Positions 42,932 through 51,600 of a stretch of DNA of 64,000 bases are shown in pieces. How positions within the stretch are numbered: position 1 is the first letter of the stretch; each line of letters begins with the position of its first letter. Position numbers and translations under genes: made by a program. The notes under the pieces are model-generated. The model did no database searches and was not told where the DNA came from. It was given only the letters and a program-made list of their open reading frames with translations. This DNA is from JALUZX01 sp964561605 (GTDB lineage: Bacteria; Planctomycetota; UBA1135; JALUZX01), in assembly GCA_964561605.1 (NCBI GenBank), contig CAZLQD010000012.1, forward strand, positions 1 to 64,000. Reading direction: 5' to 3'.

Positions 42932-43402
42932 ATGCCCTCCAAGAAGAACCCGGGAAAGACGGGAAAGAAGAACGAGAAGTTGACCAAGAAGGACCTGGAG
43001 AAGATCCGGGAGGCCCTCCTGGCCTACAGGGAGCGACTGTCGGGGGACCTTTCCTCCATCGAGGAAGAGGCCCGCCAGGCGGGGGAGCAGGAGTTTTCCG
43101 TGGATCACATGGCGGACCACGGATCGGACACCTTCTTCCACGATTTCAACCTGGGACTCATCGAGAACGTGGGGCGCACCCTCCAGGAGATCGACCGGGC
43201 GCTGGTGAGGCTCGAGAAGGGGACCTACGGGAAGTGTCTCCTCTGCGACCAGCCCATTCCCAAGGCCCGGCTGGAATACCTGCCTTGGGCCAAGTTCTGC
43301 GTGCCCTGCCAGACCAAGGTGGAGAAGGGCCAGGTCGTCTGGAACGACACCCCCGAGGAGGAGGAGCCCGAAGAGGGGTCCGCCTCCAGGGGAGGGAACT
43401 GA
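42932..43402 (+). CDS. TraR/DksA family zinc-finger protein
   Basis: A 156-residue protein. A Lys-rich N-terminus leads to a coiled-coil (KDLEKIREALLAYRERLSGDL) with an acidic tip (DHMADHGSDTFFHDFNLGL), then a C4 zinc finger, KCLLCDQPIPKARLEYLPWA followed by FCVPCQ. DksA-type proteins enter the RNA polymerase secondary channel and modulate rRNA and amino-acid promoters with ppGpp. It resembles the YteA/DksA-like group in which the finger is at the end. GAGAGGAC precedes the ATG. It shares a bidirectional promoter region with the recombinase. Confidence 0.92.
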   Translation: MPSKKNPGKTGKKNEKLTKKDLEKIREALLAYRERLSGDLSSIEEEARQAGEQEFSVDHMADHGSDTFFHDFNLGLIENVGRTLQEIDRALVRLEKGTYGKCLLCDQPIPKARLEYLPWAKFCVPCQTKVEKGQVVWNDTPEEEEPEEGSASRGGN

Positions 43403-43408
43403 TCCGGC

Positions 43409-43990
43409 GTGGGTGGGAAGGCGGGCTGGACCTGGAAGGGGAAGGGCCTCTTCTTCCTCGTCTTCGCCGCCGGACTGGTCCTGGACCTGGCCACCAAGTC
43501 CTGGGCCTTCGGGCTCTCCATTCCCTTCCGGCCCGGCGAGCCTCCCGTCCGCTGGGTCCTGGACCACTGGTTCGGGATCACCCATACCCAGAACCCCGGC
43601 GCCATCTGGGGTATCGGGGGAAGCATGTCGGGACTGCTCGTGGGGATCCGCCTGGTGGTCTTTCTCTTCGTCCTGGCCTTCGTCCTCCGCCTCGAGAGGG
43701 GAAAGAGGCTGCCCCAGCTCGCCTTGGGCCTGGTGAGCGCCGGCGCCGTGGGAAACCTGGTGGACAACTTCTCCAACCGGCCGGGAGGCTTCACCTGGAA
43801 CCTGGTGGAGCTCTTCCGGAACCCCGGGACGGTCCGGGACTTCCTCCACGTCGACCTGGGCTTCCGGCCCTTCCATCCCTGGCCCGATTTCAACGCCGCC
43901 GACTCCATGATCCTCGTTGGGGTGATCCTTCTGATTCTCTTCCAGCAAGGGAGAGGGGGGGGAGGAAAAGGAAAGCAGGCTTCCCGTTGA
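43409..43990 (+). CDS. lspA: Lipoprotein signal peptidase (signal peptidase II)
   Basis: A 193-residue inner-membrane aspartic protease that removes signal peptides from prolipoproteins, in keeping with the many lipoproteins in this window. GTG start six bases after the DksA-like stop codon region. Four transmembrane helices (first LFFLVFAAGLVLDLATKSWA with the conserved D-x-x-T-K). Family boxes: HTQNPGAIWGI (usually N-x-G-A/x-F/W-G), SAGAVGNLVDN with the first catalytic Asp, and FNAADSMI with the second. An insertion (SNRPGGFTWNLVELFRNPG) lengthens the periplasmic loop. Confidence 0.94.
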   Translation: MGGKAGWTWKGKGLFFLVFAAGLVLDLATKSWAFGLSIPFRPGEPPVRWVLDHWFGITHTQNPGAIWGIGGSMSGLLVGIRLVVFLFVLAFVLRLERGKRLPQLALGLVSAGAVGNLVDNFSNRPGGFTWNLVELFRNPGTVRDFLHVDLGFRPFHPWPDFNAADSMILVGVILLILFQQGRGGGGKGKQASR

Positions 43991-44099
43991 GCGCCGGAAA
44001 GGCCTTCTCTAGCATGGGGCCCTTGAGAAAGGATGGGGCGGCCGGAAACCTTTGAGAGAAGGCGGAAGGGGCGGAACCCGCCCAGAGGAAGCACCCCCG

Positions 44100-45059
44100 G
44101 TGGACGAACTCCATGAACATTCCTTGGACCCGGCTTCCAGGCTTCGGACCTCCCTGGGGCGCCTGGAGTTGGCCCACCCCGTCCTGAACGCCTCGGGAAC
44201 CTGGGGCGCGGGCCTGGAAGCCACGGATTTCCTGGAAGGGAGACTCCCGGCCGCCCTGGTGACCAAGACGGTGACCCTCCATCCCAAACCGGGCAACCCC
44301 ATGCCCCGCCTGGTGGAGACCTCGGGTGGTCTCCTCAATTCCATCGGTCTGATGAATCCCGGCGTGGAGGTCTTCCTCGAGGAGATCCTTCCCCGTGCCC
44401 TGGAGATCGGCCCCCCCCTGGTGGTGAACCTTGGGGGAGACAGCCGGGAGGAATTCGCTCTCTTGGCGGAGAGACTCACCGGGAAGGGGGCGGCCGCCCT
44501 GGAGGTGAACCTCTCCTGTCCCAATGTCCTGGGCGGGCGCCTTCCTTTCGCCACTTCTCCCCGGGTCGTGGAAGAGGTGATCCGCTCCGTCCGGGAGCGG
44601 GCGGAGGAGCCCCTCTGGGCCAAGATCTCTCCCAACGTGACCGATCCCGTGGAGATCGCCCGGGCCGCCGCCGCCGGCGGAGCCGACGCCATCGTCTGCT
44701 CCAATACACTCCTGGGGATGGCGATCGATTGGCGCGCCGGCCGTCCCAGCCTTCCCCTGGGAGTGGGGGGCTACTCGGGGCCTCCCATCAAGCCCGTGGC
44801 CCTGAGAATCGTCTGGCAGACGGCCCGGGCCCTGGACCTTCCCGTCGTGGGGGCGGGGGGGATCTCCTCGGCCGAGGACGTCCTGGAGTTCCTGGCGGCC
44901 GGCGCCCGGGCCGTGGAGGTGGGAACGGCCAGCCTGACCCGGCCCGACGCCATGGCCCGCATCCTGGAAGACCTGGAACGCCTGGTCGTGGAGGAGGACC
45001 TGGTCCTCTCCTCCATGGTCGGTTCCGCCCTTCCCGGCGGTCCGGGAGGGACCAGGTGA
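44100..45059 (+). CDS. pyrD: Dihydroorotate dehydrogenase, class 1B type
   Basis: A 319-residue FMN enzyme that oxidises dihydroorotate to orotate in pyrimidine synthesis. I use GTG 44100 (AGAGGA about 10 bases before); a TTG at 44052 is possible. Hallmarks: LELAHPVLNASGTWGAG, LVTKTVTLHPKPGNP, the substrate loop SGGLLNSIGLMNPG and NLSCPN with catalytic Cys140, which marks class 1 enzymes. FMN-binding is in VVGAGGISSAEDVLEFLAAGA and VEVGTA. Class 1B enzymes need a PyrK partner, which is not in the window. Its stop overlaps the next gene's GTG. Confidence 0.93.
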   Translation: MDELHEHSLDPASRLRTSLGRLELAHPVLNASGTWGAGLEATDFLEGRLPAALVTKTVTLHPKPGNPMPRLVETSGGLLNSIGLMNPGVEVFLEEILPRALEIGPPLVVNLGGDSREEFALLAERLTGKGAAALEVNLSCPNVLGGRLPFATSPRVVEEVIRSVRERAEEPLWAKISPNVTDPVEIARAAAAGGADAIVCSNTLLGMAIDWRAGRPSLPLGVGGYSGPPIKPVALRIVWQTARALDLPVVGAGGISSAEDVLEFLAAGARAVEVGTASLTRPDAMARILEDLERLVVEEDLVLSSMVGSALPGGPGGTR

Positions 45060-45913
45060 GGCTGGAAGAACTCACCCTGGACCTCTTGGAGCGGGCCCTG
45101 GAGATCTATTTCCAGAAGGCCTACCCGGACAGGAGCAAGAAGAAGCCTCCCCTGGACCTCCCACCCGACGCCCCGCCGGAGAAGATCCTCCAACTCTTCC
45201 TGGACGAGACCCCCAAGGAAGGGGGGGAGAGCCTCAGGCGTTACGTCATGCGTCTGGGGAACAGGAACTATCCCTACATGAAGCTCGTCTTCCAGGAGCA
45301 TCTCTTCCCCGGGGAGTTCTGTTTCGTCGTGGACACTCACGACGACATCGAGGTTCCGGTGAACGCTCCGGACTACGAGGCCTGGGTGGCCCTCAAGGAA
45401 GAGAACCGGCGGTTGAAGCGGGAGATCGAGCAGGCCTGGGAGGAGGAGGGGATCCCCACCCAGACGATGCTCCAGGAACTCGCCGCCTTGAACCCGGAGG
45501 GGCCACAGGTCTCTCAGGAGGCCTACGTCCTCGTAGCAGACGACGAGGAAGATGCGGCGGAAGCCGTGGTGACCTTGCTCCGGGCCAAGGGATACCGCTC
45601 CCGGGCGGTCTTCGACGGGCGGGCCGCCCTGGAGGCGGCCCGGGCGGAAAGGCCGGACCTGCTGGTCCTGGACAACGAGATGCCCAATCTCTCGGGAATG
45701 GAGGTGCTGGACGCGCTCCGGCGGGAGGAGGAGACATCCAGGCTCCCCGTCCTCCTCGTGACGGGCGGTCCCATCAGCCTATCCGAGATGGCCCGGGCCT
45801 CGGGTTTTCTGCGCAAGCCCTTCTCCGAGGAGGATTTCCTGGAGGTGGTGCGCCACCTCCTCGAAGAGAAAGGTGGAGGGGGCGGCCTTGCGCAGGGAGA
45901 GGGGGGCTCCTAG
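45056..45913 (+). CDS. Response-regulator receiver protein with novel N-terminal domain
   Basis: A 285-residue protein, GTG start overlapping the pyrD stop with GGGAGGG five bases upstream. Residues about 160-275 form a receiver domain: acidic pair in VLVADDEEDAAEAV, phospho-acceptor Asp in LLVLDNEMPNLSGMEVL, Thr in LLVTGG and Lys in FLRKPFSEED. The first 155 residues (RLEELTLDLLERALEIYFQ; SLRRYVMRLGNRNYPYMKLV; GEFCFVVDTHDDIEVP) form a domain I do not recognise; it ends in a coiled helix. No DNA-binding domain follows, so it probably signals by protein contact. There is no adjacent kinase. Confidence 0.85.
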   Translation: MRLEELTLDLLERALEIYFQKAYPDRSKKKPPLDLPPDAPPEKILQLFLDETPKEGGESLRRYVMRLGNRNYPYMKLVFQEHLFPGEFCFVVDTHDDIEVPVNAPDYEAWVALKEENRRLKREIEQAWEEEGIPTQTMLQELAALNPEGPQVSQEAYVLVADDEEDAAEAVVTLLRAKGYRSRAVFDGRAALEAARAERPDLLVLDNEMPNLSGMEVLDALRREEETSRLPVLLVTGGPISLSEMARASGFLRKPFSEEDFLEVVRHLLEEKGGGGGLAQGEGGS

Positions 45914-45946
45914 TCTGGCGCTTTCGGCCCCGGCGGACGGCGAGGT

Positions 45947-46009
45947 CCGGGACGAGACCGTCCCGGGAGGCCGGGCCCCAGGAACCCTAGGATTTCACCG
46001 CTTCGGCGG
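45947..46009 (+). repeat. Two hairpins in the secA leader
   Basis: CCGGGACG-AGAC-CGTCCCGG (45947-45966) is a perfect 8-bp stem with tetraloop; CCGC-TTCG-GCGG (45998-46009) is a UUCG-tetraloop hairpin ending about 12 bases before the secA ATG. No T-run follows either one, so they are not clear terminators. Confidence 0.55.
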
Positions 46010-46021
46010 AAGGCAGCGGGG

Positions 46022-48841
46022 ATGATCGACTTTTCGGCTTACTGGAACAAGACGGGACAATTCCTGAAGAACCTCTTCGGGTCCCAGAACGAGAGGGTGG
46101 TGAAGTCCCTCTGGCCCAGGGTCCACCAGGTGAACGAGCTGGAATCCTGGGCGCGGGACCTTTCCGAGGAGGCCGTCAAGGAGCGGGTGGCCGAGTGGAG
46201 GGAGAAGGTCCAGTCCGGGGAGGCCACCCTGGACGACGCCCTTCCCGAGATGTTCGCCATGACCCGCGAGGCGGCCCGGCGGACCCTCGGGATGCGTCAC
46301 TTCGACGTCCAGATCATGGGCGGCATCGTCCTCCACCAGGGAAAGATCGCCGAGATGGTCACGGGCGAGGGGAAGACCCTGGTGGCCACCCTGGCGGCCT
46401 CCCTGAACGCCCTGGACGGCAAAGGTGTCTACATCGTCACGGTCAACGACTACCTGGCCAAGCGCGACCGGGATTGGATGGCCCCCGTATACGAATACCT
46501 GGGTCTCACCGTGGGCGCCATCCAGTCCGACATGGACCCCTGGCAGAGACATCCCGAATACGCCTGCGACATCACCTACGGAACGAACAACGAGTTCGGT
46601 TTCGACTACCTCAGGGACAACATGAAGCTCCGGGTGGAGGAGCAGGTCCAGAAGCACCTCCACTACGCCATCATCGACGAGGTGGATTCCATCCTGATCG
46701 ACGAGGCCCGGACTCCCCTCATCATTTCCGGTCCCCCCGAGGGGAAGACGGAGAAGTATCTCCTGGCCGACCGGATCGCCCGCCGGCTCAAGCCGGGTGT
46801 CCACTTCGAGATCAAGGAGAAGGAGCAGCTCTGCCTCCTGACGGACGAGGGGATCGAATACGCCGAACGCCTGGCCGGAGTGGACAGCTTCTACTCCGGC
46901 AAGAACATGGATTGGCCCCATCACATCGAGCAGGCGCTGAGGGCCCACAACATCTACAAGAGGGACCACCACTACGTCGTAAAGGACGACGAGATCATCA
47001 TCGTCGACGAGTTCACGGGGCGCCTCATGCACGGGCGCCGGTGGAGCGACGGCCTTCACCAGGCCGTGGAGGCCAAGGAGGGGATCCGGCCCAGGGAGGA
47101 GAACCAGACCCTGGCCACCATCACCTTCCAGAACTACTTCCGCCTCTTCGACAAGATCGCCGGGATGACCGGCACGGCCATGACCGAGGCGGCGGAGTTC
47201 GCCAAGATCTACAACCTGGACGTGGTCTCCATCCCGACGAACCGGCCCCTCATCCGCCGGGACCACGACGACAACATCTATCTGACCGAAAAGGACAAGT
47301 TCAAGGCCATCGTCGAGGAGATCGATCGCATCCACGGGATGGGGCGTCCCATCCTGGTGGGCACCACCTCCATCGAGAAGTCGGAGCGCCTCTCCGCCGC
47401 CCTCTCCAGGCGGGGCCTCCAGCACGAGGTGCTGAACGCCAAGCACCACGAGCGGGAGGCCAAGATCGTGGCCCAGGCCGGGCAGTACGGGGCCATCACG
47501 GTGGCCACGAACATGGCGGGCCGCGGCACGGACATCAAGCTGGGCGAGGGGGTGGTCAAGAAGAGCTGCATCCATCCCGAGACGGGCGAGACCTGGTGCT
47601 GTATCGGTTGCGACCGCCCGGAGAGGGCGGACAACTGCGCCCGGTGCTGGAAGAAGCAGGCCGACCCGGAGAACTGGCGGGGCGGGAAGTTCCGGAAGTG
47701 CGTCCTCGGGAACAAGGCTCCCTGTGAATGCGGCTCGGGGAAACCCTACATCAAGTGCTGCTACCCCAAGTACGGGGAGTGGGACGATCCCCCCTGCGGG
47801 CTCCACATCATCGGAACGGAACGCCACGAGGCCAGGCGTATCGACAACCAGCTCAGGGGGCGGGCCGGCAGGCAGGGCGACCCGGGCTCCACCCGCTTCT
47901 TCCTCAGCTTCGACGACGACCTGATGCGGATCTTCGCCCGGGACTGGGTGAAGACGGTCATGGAGAAGCTGGGCCTCAAGGAGGGCGAGGTGATCCGGAG
48001 CCCCATGGTCTCCCGGGGCATCGAACGGGCCCAGAAGAAGGTGGAGGCCCGGAACTTCGAGATCCGCAAGAACCTCCTGGAATACGACGAGGTGATGGAC
48101 AAGCAGAGGAAGTTCATCTACCGGGAACGCCAGGAGGTCCTGGAGGGCCGGGAGACCCGGGACAAGGTCTGGGAGATGATCGAGAAGGTCGTCTCCCAGG
48201 CGGTGGAAGGGTTCATGCCCGAGAGGGGCGAACCCGACATGGAGGGGCTCAAGGCCTGGCTGGCCCACAAGTTCGGCCCGGACTTCGATCTCTCCGGGCT
48301 GGAGGCCCACAAGGGCGAGGCCCTCCTCGAGGAGATCCTCTCCCGCGCCGAGGCCCTCTACGAGAGGAGGGAGAAGGAGAACGGCCCCGAGGCCATGCGC
48401 ACCATCGAGCGCTATCTCCTCCTGGATACGATCGACAGGAAGTGGAAGGACCACCTATGGGCCATGGACGCCCTCAAGGCCGGGATCGGGCTGAGGGGGT
48501 ACGCCCAGGTGGATCCGAAGACGGAATTCAAGAAGGAAGGATACGAGAAGTTCCAGCGCCTGCTGGAGTCCGTGGCGGACGAGGTCACCGACCTGATCTT
48601 CAAGGTCCAGCTCGAGCCCGTTCCCGAGACGGGTCCCGCCCCTTCCGAAGAGGAGCCCCTCGGGGAGCCGGCGGCGTCCCAGGCCCCCGGCGTCGGGTCC
48701 CCGCCGCCCCTTCCGGCCGGGAACGAAGCCGTGCCCGAGACGGCGACCCGGAAGAAGAAGAAGGTGGGCCGCAACGACCCCTGTCCATGCGGGTCCGGGA
48801 AGAAATACAAGAAGTGTTGCGGCAGGAACAAGAAGGATTGA
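46022..48841 (+). CDS. secA: Preprotein translocase ATPase SecA with internal Cys-rich SEC-C-like insert
   Basis: A 939-residue motor that drives proteins through SecYEG. GGAAGG stands 8 bases before the ATG. Motifs: Walker A MVTGEGKTLVAT, YITYGTNNEFGFDYLRDNM-type region (CDITYGTNNEFGFDYLR), DEVDSILIDEARTPLIISG, GMTGTAMTEAAEF, and ERHEARRIDNQLRGRAGRQG. The C-terminus has the usual zinc-binding SEC-C motif (DPCPCGSGKKYKKCC, Cys921 onward) for SecB or ribosome contact. Unusually, the variable loop of NBD2 between GRGTDIKLGEGVV and GLHIIGTERHE holds an insert with twelve cysteines (residues 516-592) that includes a second SEC-C-like motif, PCECGSGKPYIKCC (568-580). The rest is normal. Confidence 0.97.
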   Translation: MIDFSAYWNKTGQFLKNLFGSQNERVVKSLWPRVHQVNELESWARDLSEEAVKERVAEWREKVQSGEATLDDALPEMFAMTREAARRTLGMRHFDVQIMGGIVLHQGKIAEMVTGEGKTLVATLAASLNALDGKGVYIVTVNDYLAKRDRDWMAPVYEYLGLTVGAIQSDMDPWQRHPEYACDITYGTNNEFGFDYLRDNMKLRVEEQVQKHLHYAIIDEVDSILIDEARTPLIISGPPEGKTEKYLLADRIARRLKPGVHFEIKEKEQLCLLTDEGIEYAERLAGVDSFYSGKNMDWPHHIEQALRAHNIYKRDHHYVVKDDEIIIVDEFTGRLMHGRRWSDGLHQAVEAKEGIRPREENQTLATITFQNYFRLFDKIAGMTGTAMTEAAEFAKIYNLDVVSIPTNRPLIRRDHDDNIYLTEKDKFKAIVEEIDRIHGMGRPILVGTTSIEKSERLSAALSRRGLQHEVLNAKHHEREAKIVAQAGQYGAITVATNMAGRGTDIKLGEGVVKKSCIHPETGETWCCIGCDRPERADNCARCWKKQADPENWRGGKFRKCVLGNKAPCECGSGKPYIKCCYPKYGEWDDPPCGLHIIGTERHEARRIDNQLRGRAGRQGDPGSTRFFLSFDDDLMRIFARDWVKTVMEKLGLKEGEVIRSPMVSRGIERAQKKVEARNFEIRKNLLEYDEVMDKQRKFIYRERQEVLEGRETRDKVWEMIEKVVSQAVEGFMPERGEPDMEGLKAWLAHKFGPDFDLSGLEAHKGEALLEEILSRAEALYERREKENGPEAMRTIERYLLLDTIDRKWKDHLWAMDALKAGIGLRGYAQVDPKTEFKKEGYEKFQRLLESVADEVTDLIFKVQLEPVPETGPAPSEEEPLGEPAASQAPGVGSPPPLPAGNEAVPETATRKKKKVGRNDPCPCGSGKKYKKCCGRNKKD

Positions 48842-50229
48842 GCCTCTGGCGTTACCCGGCCCTGGGGCTCTACAACCTCCTCTACTTCCTGGCCTTCACG
48901 GCCTGGTCTCCCTGGGTGGTCTGGCGGGTCGCCACGAAGAAGCGTTACCGGGAGGGGGTCCTGGACCGAGTGGGGTTCCCCGCCAGGAGGGAGTCTTCCG
49001 GGCCCCTGGCCTGGGTCCACGGCGTCTCCGTGGGGGAGATCAAGGCTTCCATCCCACTTGTCCGGGCCCTGGAGGACAGGCGTCCGGACCTGGAGATCCT
49101 CTTCTCCAGCACCACTCCCACGGGCCACGGCCTGGCCAGGCGGCTCTTTCCCGGGCGCCGGGTGGTCTACTTTCCCCTGGATTTCTGGTTCATGCCTTCC
49201 GTATCCCAGGCCAGGATCAGGCCGGACCTGGTCCTCCTGATGGAACTGGAACTCTGGCCCAACTTCGTCACCGCCGCCCGCAGGAGGGGGTGCCCGGTGA
49301 TCGTGGTGAACGGCCGGATCTCCCGGAGGTCCTTTTCGCGGTACCGGAAGGTGCGCCCCATCCTTCCCCAGTTGGACTGCATCGACCTCTTCTGCATGCA
49401 GAACGAGGAATACGCCTCCCGGATCCTCGGGCTCGGCGTGGATCCGGCCCGGGTCAGGGTGACGGGGAACATGAAGTACGACGCCCTTGTGGTACGGGAG
49501 GAGCCCCGCCCCGACGGTGAATTCGCCCGGATCACCGGCAAGGGGGACGGGCGGCTCGTCCTGGTGGGGGGGTCCACCCACGGGGAGGAGGAGGAGGTCC
49601 TCCAGCGGGCGGCGATGGAACTGCGGCGGCGCACGGGCCGGAAGATCCTCCTGGTCCTGGCTCCCCGCCATCCCGAGCGGGGCGAAGGGGTCCTTTCCTC
49701 CCTGCGCAGGATGGGGGCCCGGGCCGAGAGGCTCACCGATTTTCGTTCGGGGCGCCTCGAGGATCCTCTGCCGGCGGATTCCACCTTGCTGGTGGACACC
49801 ATCGGCGACCTGGAAAAGGCCTATTCCGTGGCGGACCTGGTCTTCGTGGGGGGGAGCCTCACCAGCAGGGGGGGGCAGAACATGCTCGAGCCCGCCGCCA
49901 TGGCGAGACCCGTCCTGGTGGGACCCAATACCTGGAACTTCCACGCCGACGTGACTCTCCTCAAGGAGGCCCGGGGATTGGTCCAGGTGGAGGACGAGGA
50001 GTCCCTTCTCTCGGAACTGGAACGTCTCGTCCGGGAGCCTGGGGCCAGGGAGGAACTGGGGGCCCGGGCCAGGGCGGTCATCCTGGCTCAGAAAGGGGCG
50101 GCCAGGAGGACCCTCCAGGCCCTGGAGGAAGGTGGATGGCTTCCACCTCGGAGCGGCTCCCTCTCCCCCCTGGGAAAAGAGGAGGGGATTCCCAAGGGGC
50201 CCTTGGACCGGGACCGGGCCATGTTCTAG
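48838..50229 (+). CDS. waaA: 3-deoxy-D-manno-octulosonic acid (Kdo) transferase
   Basis: A 463-residue inner-membrane glycosyltransferase that adds Kdo to lipid A. The TTG at 48838 overlaps the secA stop (TTGA). The N-terminal helix YNLLYFLAFTAWSPWVVWRV anchors it. Conserved blocks: WVHGVSVGEIKASIPLV, SSTTPTGHGLARRLF, YFPLDFWFM, VLLMELELWPNFV, VTGNMKYD, LAPRHPERG and VGGSLTSRGGQNMLEPAAM with PVLVGPNTWNF. It is about 35 residues longer than usual, with a Pro/Gly-rich tail. With the heptosyltransferase and Kdo-kinase-like genes it shows that the cell makes Kdo-containing LPS. Confidence 0.93.
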   Translation: MSLWRYPALGLYNLLYFLAFTAWSPWVVWRVATKKRYREGVLDRVGFPARRESSGPLAWVHGVSVGEIKASIPLVRALEDRRPDLEILFSSTTPTGHGLARRLFPGRRVVYFPLDFWFMPSVSQARIRPDLVLLMELELWPNFVTAARRRGCPVIVVNGRISRRSFSRYRKVRPILPQLDCIDLFCMQNEEYASRILGLGVDPARVRVTGNMKYDALVVREEPRPDGEFARITGKGDGRLVLVGGSTHGEEEEVLQRAAMELRRRTGRKILLVLAPRHPERGEGVLSSLRRMGARAERLTDFRSGRLEDPLPADSTLLVDTIGDLEKAYSVADLVFVGGSLTSRGGQNMLEPAAMARPVLVGPNTWNFHADVTLLKEARGLVQVEDEESLLSELERLVREPGAREELGARARAVILAQKGAARRTLQALEEGGWLPPRSGSLSPLGKEEGIPKGPLDRDRAMF

Positions 50230-50235
50230 GATACC

Positions 50236-50283
50236 CCCGCTTCCTCCCGGGGTGTCGAGGGATCACCCGGGCGGGGAAGCGGG
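50236..50283 (+). repeat. Long hairpin between waaA and metK
   Basis: Outer stem CCCGCTTCC (50236-50244)/GGAAGCGGG (50275-50283) and inner stem CCCGGGGTG (50246-50254)/CACCCGGG (50264-50271) enclose a small loop. It starts 7 bases after waaA and ends 50 bases before metK. No T-run follows. I see no SAM-riboswitch core. Confidence 0.6.
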
Positions 50284-50332
50284 ACACACCCAGTCCTTCG
50301 GCGAGGGGAACGAGGAGACCCGAGGACGGAAC

Positions 50333-51508
50333 ATGGCCGAAGAGAGAAGACTTTTTTCATCGGAGTCGGTGAGTTGCGGGCACCCCGACAAGGTGGCGGA
50401 CCAGATCTCCGACGCAGTGCTGGACGCCTGCCTCGCCGGCGACCCCGACTCCAGGGTGGCCTGCGAGACCCTGGTGACCACGGGCCTGGTGGTCCTGGCC
50501 GGGGAGATCACCACCAAGTCCTCCCTGGACTTCCAGGCCCTGGTGAGGGACACCCTCAAGGAGATCGGGTACACCCGGGAGGACTACGGGATGGACTACA
50601 AGGCTTGCGGGGTCCTGGTGGCCCTGGACAAGCAGAGTCCCGACATCGCCCAGGGAGTGGACGAGGGCAAGGGCCTCTTCACCGACCAGGGTGCAGGCGA
50701 CCAGGGAATGATGTTCGGGTATGCCTGCAAGGAGACTCCTTCCTTCATGCCCTTCCCCGTGTACTACGCCCACAGGCTCATGGAGAAGCACAAGGAAGTC
50801 CGGGAGAAGGGCGAGATTCCCTACTTCGGCCCCGACGCCAAGTGCCAGGTGACGGTGGAGTACGACAAGGCCTGGATGCCCCGCCGGGTGGACACGGTGG
50901 TCTTCTCTGCCCAGCACCTGGACTCCTGGGAAGGAGAGGCCGTCACCCACGAGCAGATCGAGCGGGACGTGCGGGAGAAGATCGTCCGGGCCGTGATTCC
51001 TCCGGAGTTCCTCGACGGGGAGACCAAGTACCTGGTGAACCCGACGGGCCGGTTCGTCATCGGCGGGCCCCACGGGGACTGCGGCCTCACGGGCAGGAAG
51101 ATCATCGTGGACACCTACGGCGGTGTGGGCCGCCACGGCGGCGGGGCCTTCTCCGGGAAGGATCCCACCAAGGTTGACCGGTCCGCCGCCTACGCCGCCC
51201 GCTGGGTGGCCAAGAACGTGGTGGCCGCCGGCCTGGCCGACCGGTGCGAGATCCAGCTCTCCTACGCCATCGGCAAGGCCGAGCCCGTCTCGATCTGGGC
51301 CGAGACCTTCGGCACGGGGAAGGTCCCCTTCGAGACCCTGGTGAAGGCCGTCCGGGAGGTCTTCGACCTGCGCCCCGGCGCCATCATCCAGGAGCTCGGT
51401 CTGAAGAGGCCCATCTTCAAGAGGACCGCCGCCTTCGGTCACTTCGGCAGGGAGGGCTTCCCCTGGGAGGAACTGAACAAGGTGGAGGCCTTGAAGGGCG
51501 CCCTCTGA
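50333..51508 (+). CDS. metK: S-adenosylmethionine synthetase
   Basis: A 391-residue enzyme making SAM from methionine and ATP, needed here by several methyltransferases and radical-SAM MiaB. ATG 50333 follows GAGG with 7 bases. Family motifs: SSESVSCGHPDKVADQISDAVLDA, GLVVLAGEITTK, GAGDQGMMFGYAC (methionine/ATP loop), GGPHGDCGLTGRKIIVDTYGG, and the P-loop-like GGGAFSGKDPTKVDRSAAYAARW. The signature SVSCGHPDK has Val in the usual SVTEGHPDK, with Ser-Cys replacing Thr-Glu. The C-terminal GHFGREGFPWE is normal. Confidence 0.97.
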   Translation: MAEERRLFSSESVSCGHPDKVADQISDAVLDACLAGDPDSRVACETLVTTGLVVLAGEITTKSSLDFQALVRDTLKEIGYTREDYGMDYKACGVLVALDKQSPDIAQGVDEGKGLFTDQGAGDQGMMFGYACKETPSFMPFPVYYAHRLMEKHKEVREKGEIPYFGPDAKCQVTVEYDKAWMPRRVDTVVFSAQHLDSWEGEAVTHEQIERDVREKIVRAVIPPEFLDGETKYLVNPTGRFVIGGPHGDCGLTGRKIIVDTYGGVGRHGGGAFSGKDPTKVDRSAAYAARWVAKNVVAAGLADRCEIQLSYAIGKAEPVSIWAETFGTGKVPFETLVKAVREVFDLRPGAIIQELGLKRPIFKRTAAFGHFGREGFPWEELNKVEALKGAL

Positions 51509-51600
51509 GGAGGGCTCCCGTCCCGGGATCGGTTGCCCCCGGGGCGGGGGGGGACTACCATGTTACGTTCCCTTGGTCCCCGACACTGGCGAGGTGGAAA

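Noticed and set aside
45995..48454. Minus-strand 819-codon open frame opposite secA
   Set aside because: secA is certain, and the antisense frame shows only Leu/Val/Gly/His-rich shadow composition.
50236..50332. SAM riboswitch before metK
   Set aside because: The region is short and dominated by one hairpin; I could not find the conserved core of SAM-I, SAM-II or SAM-III.
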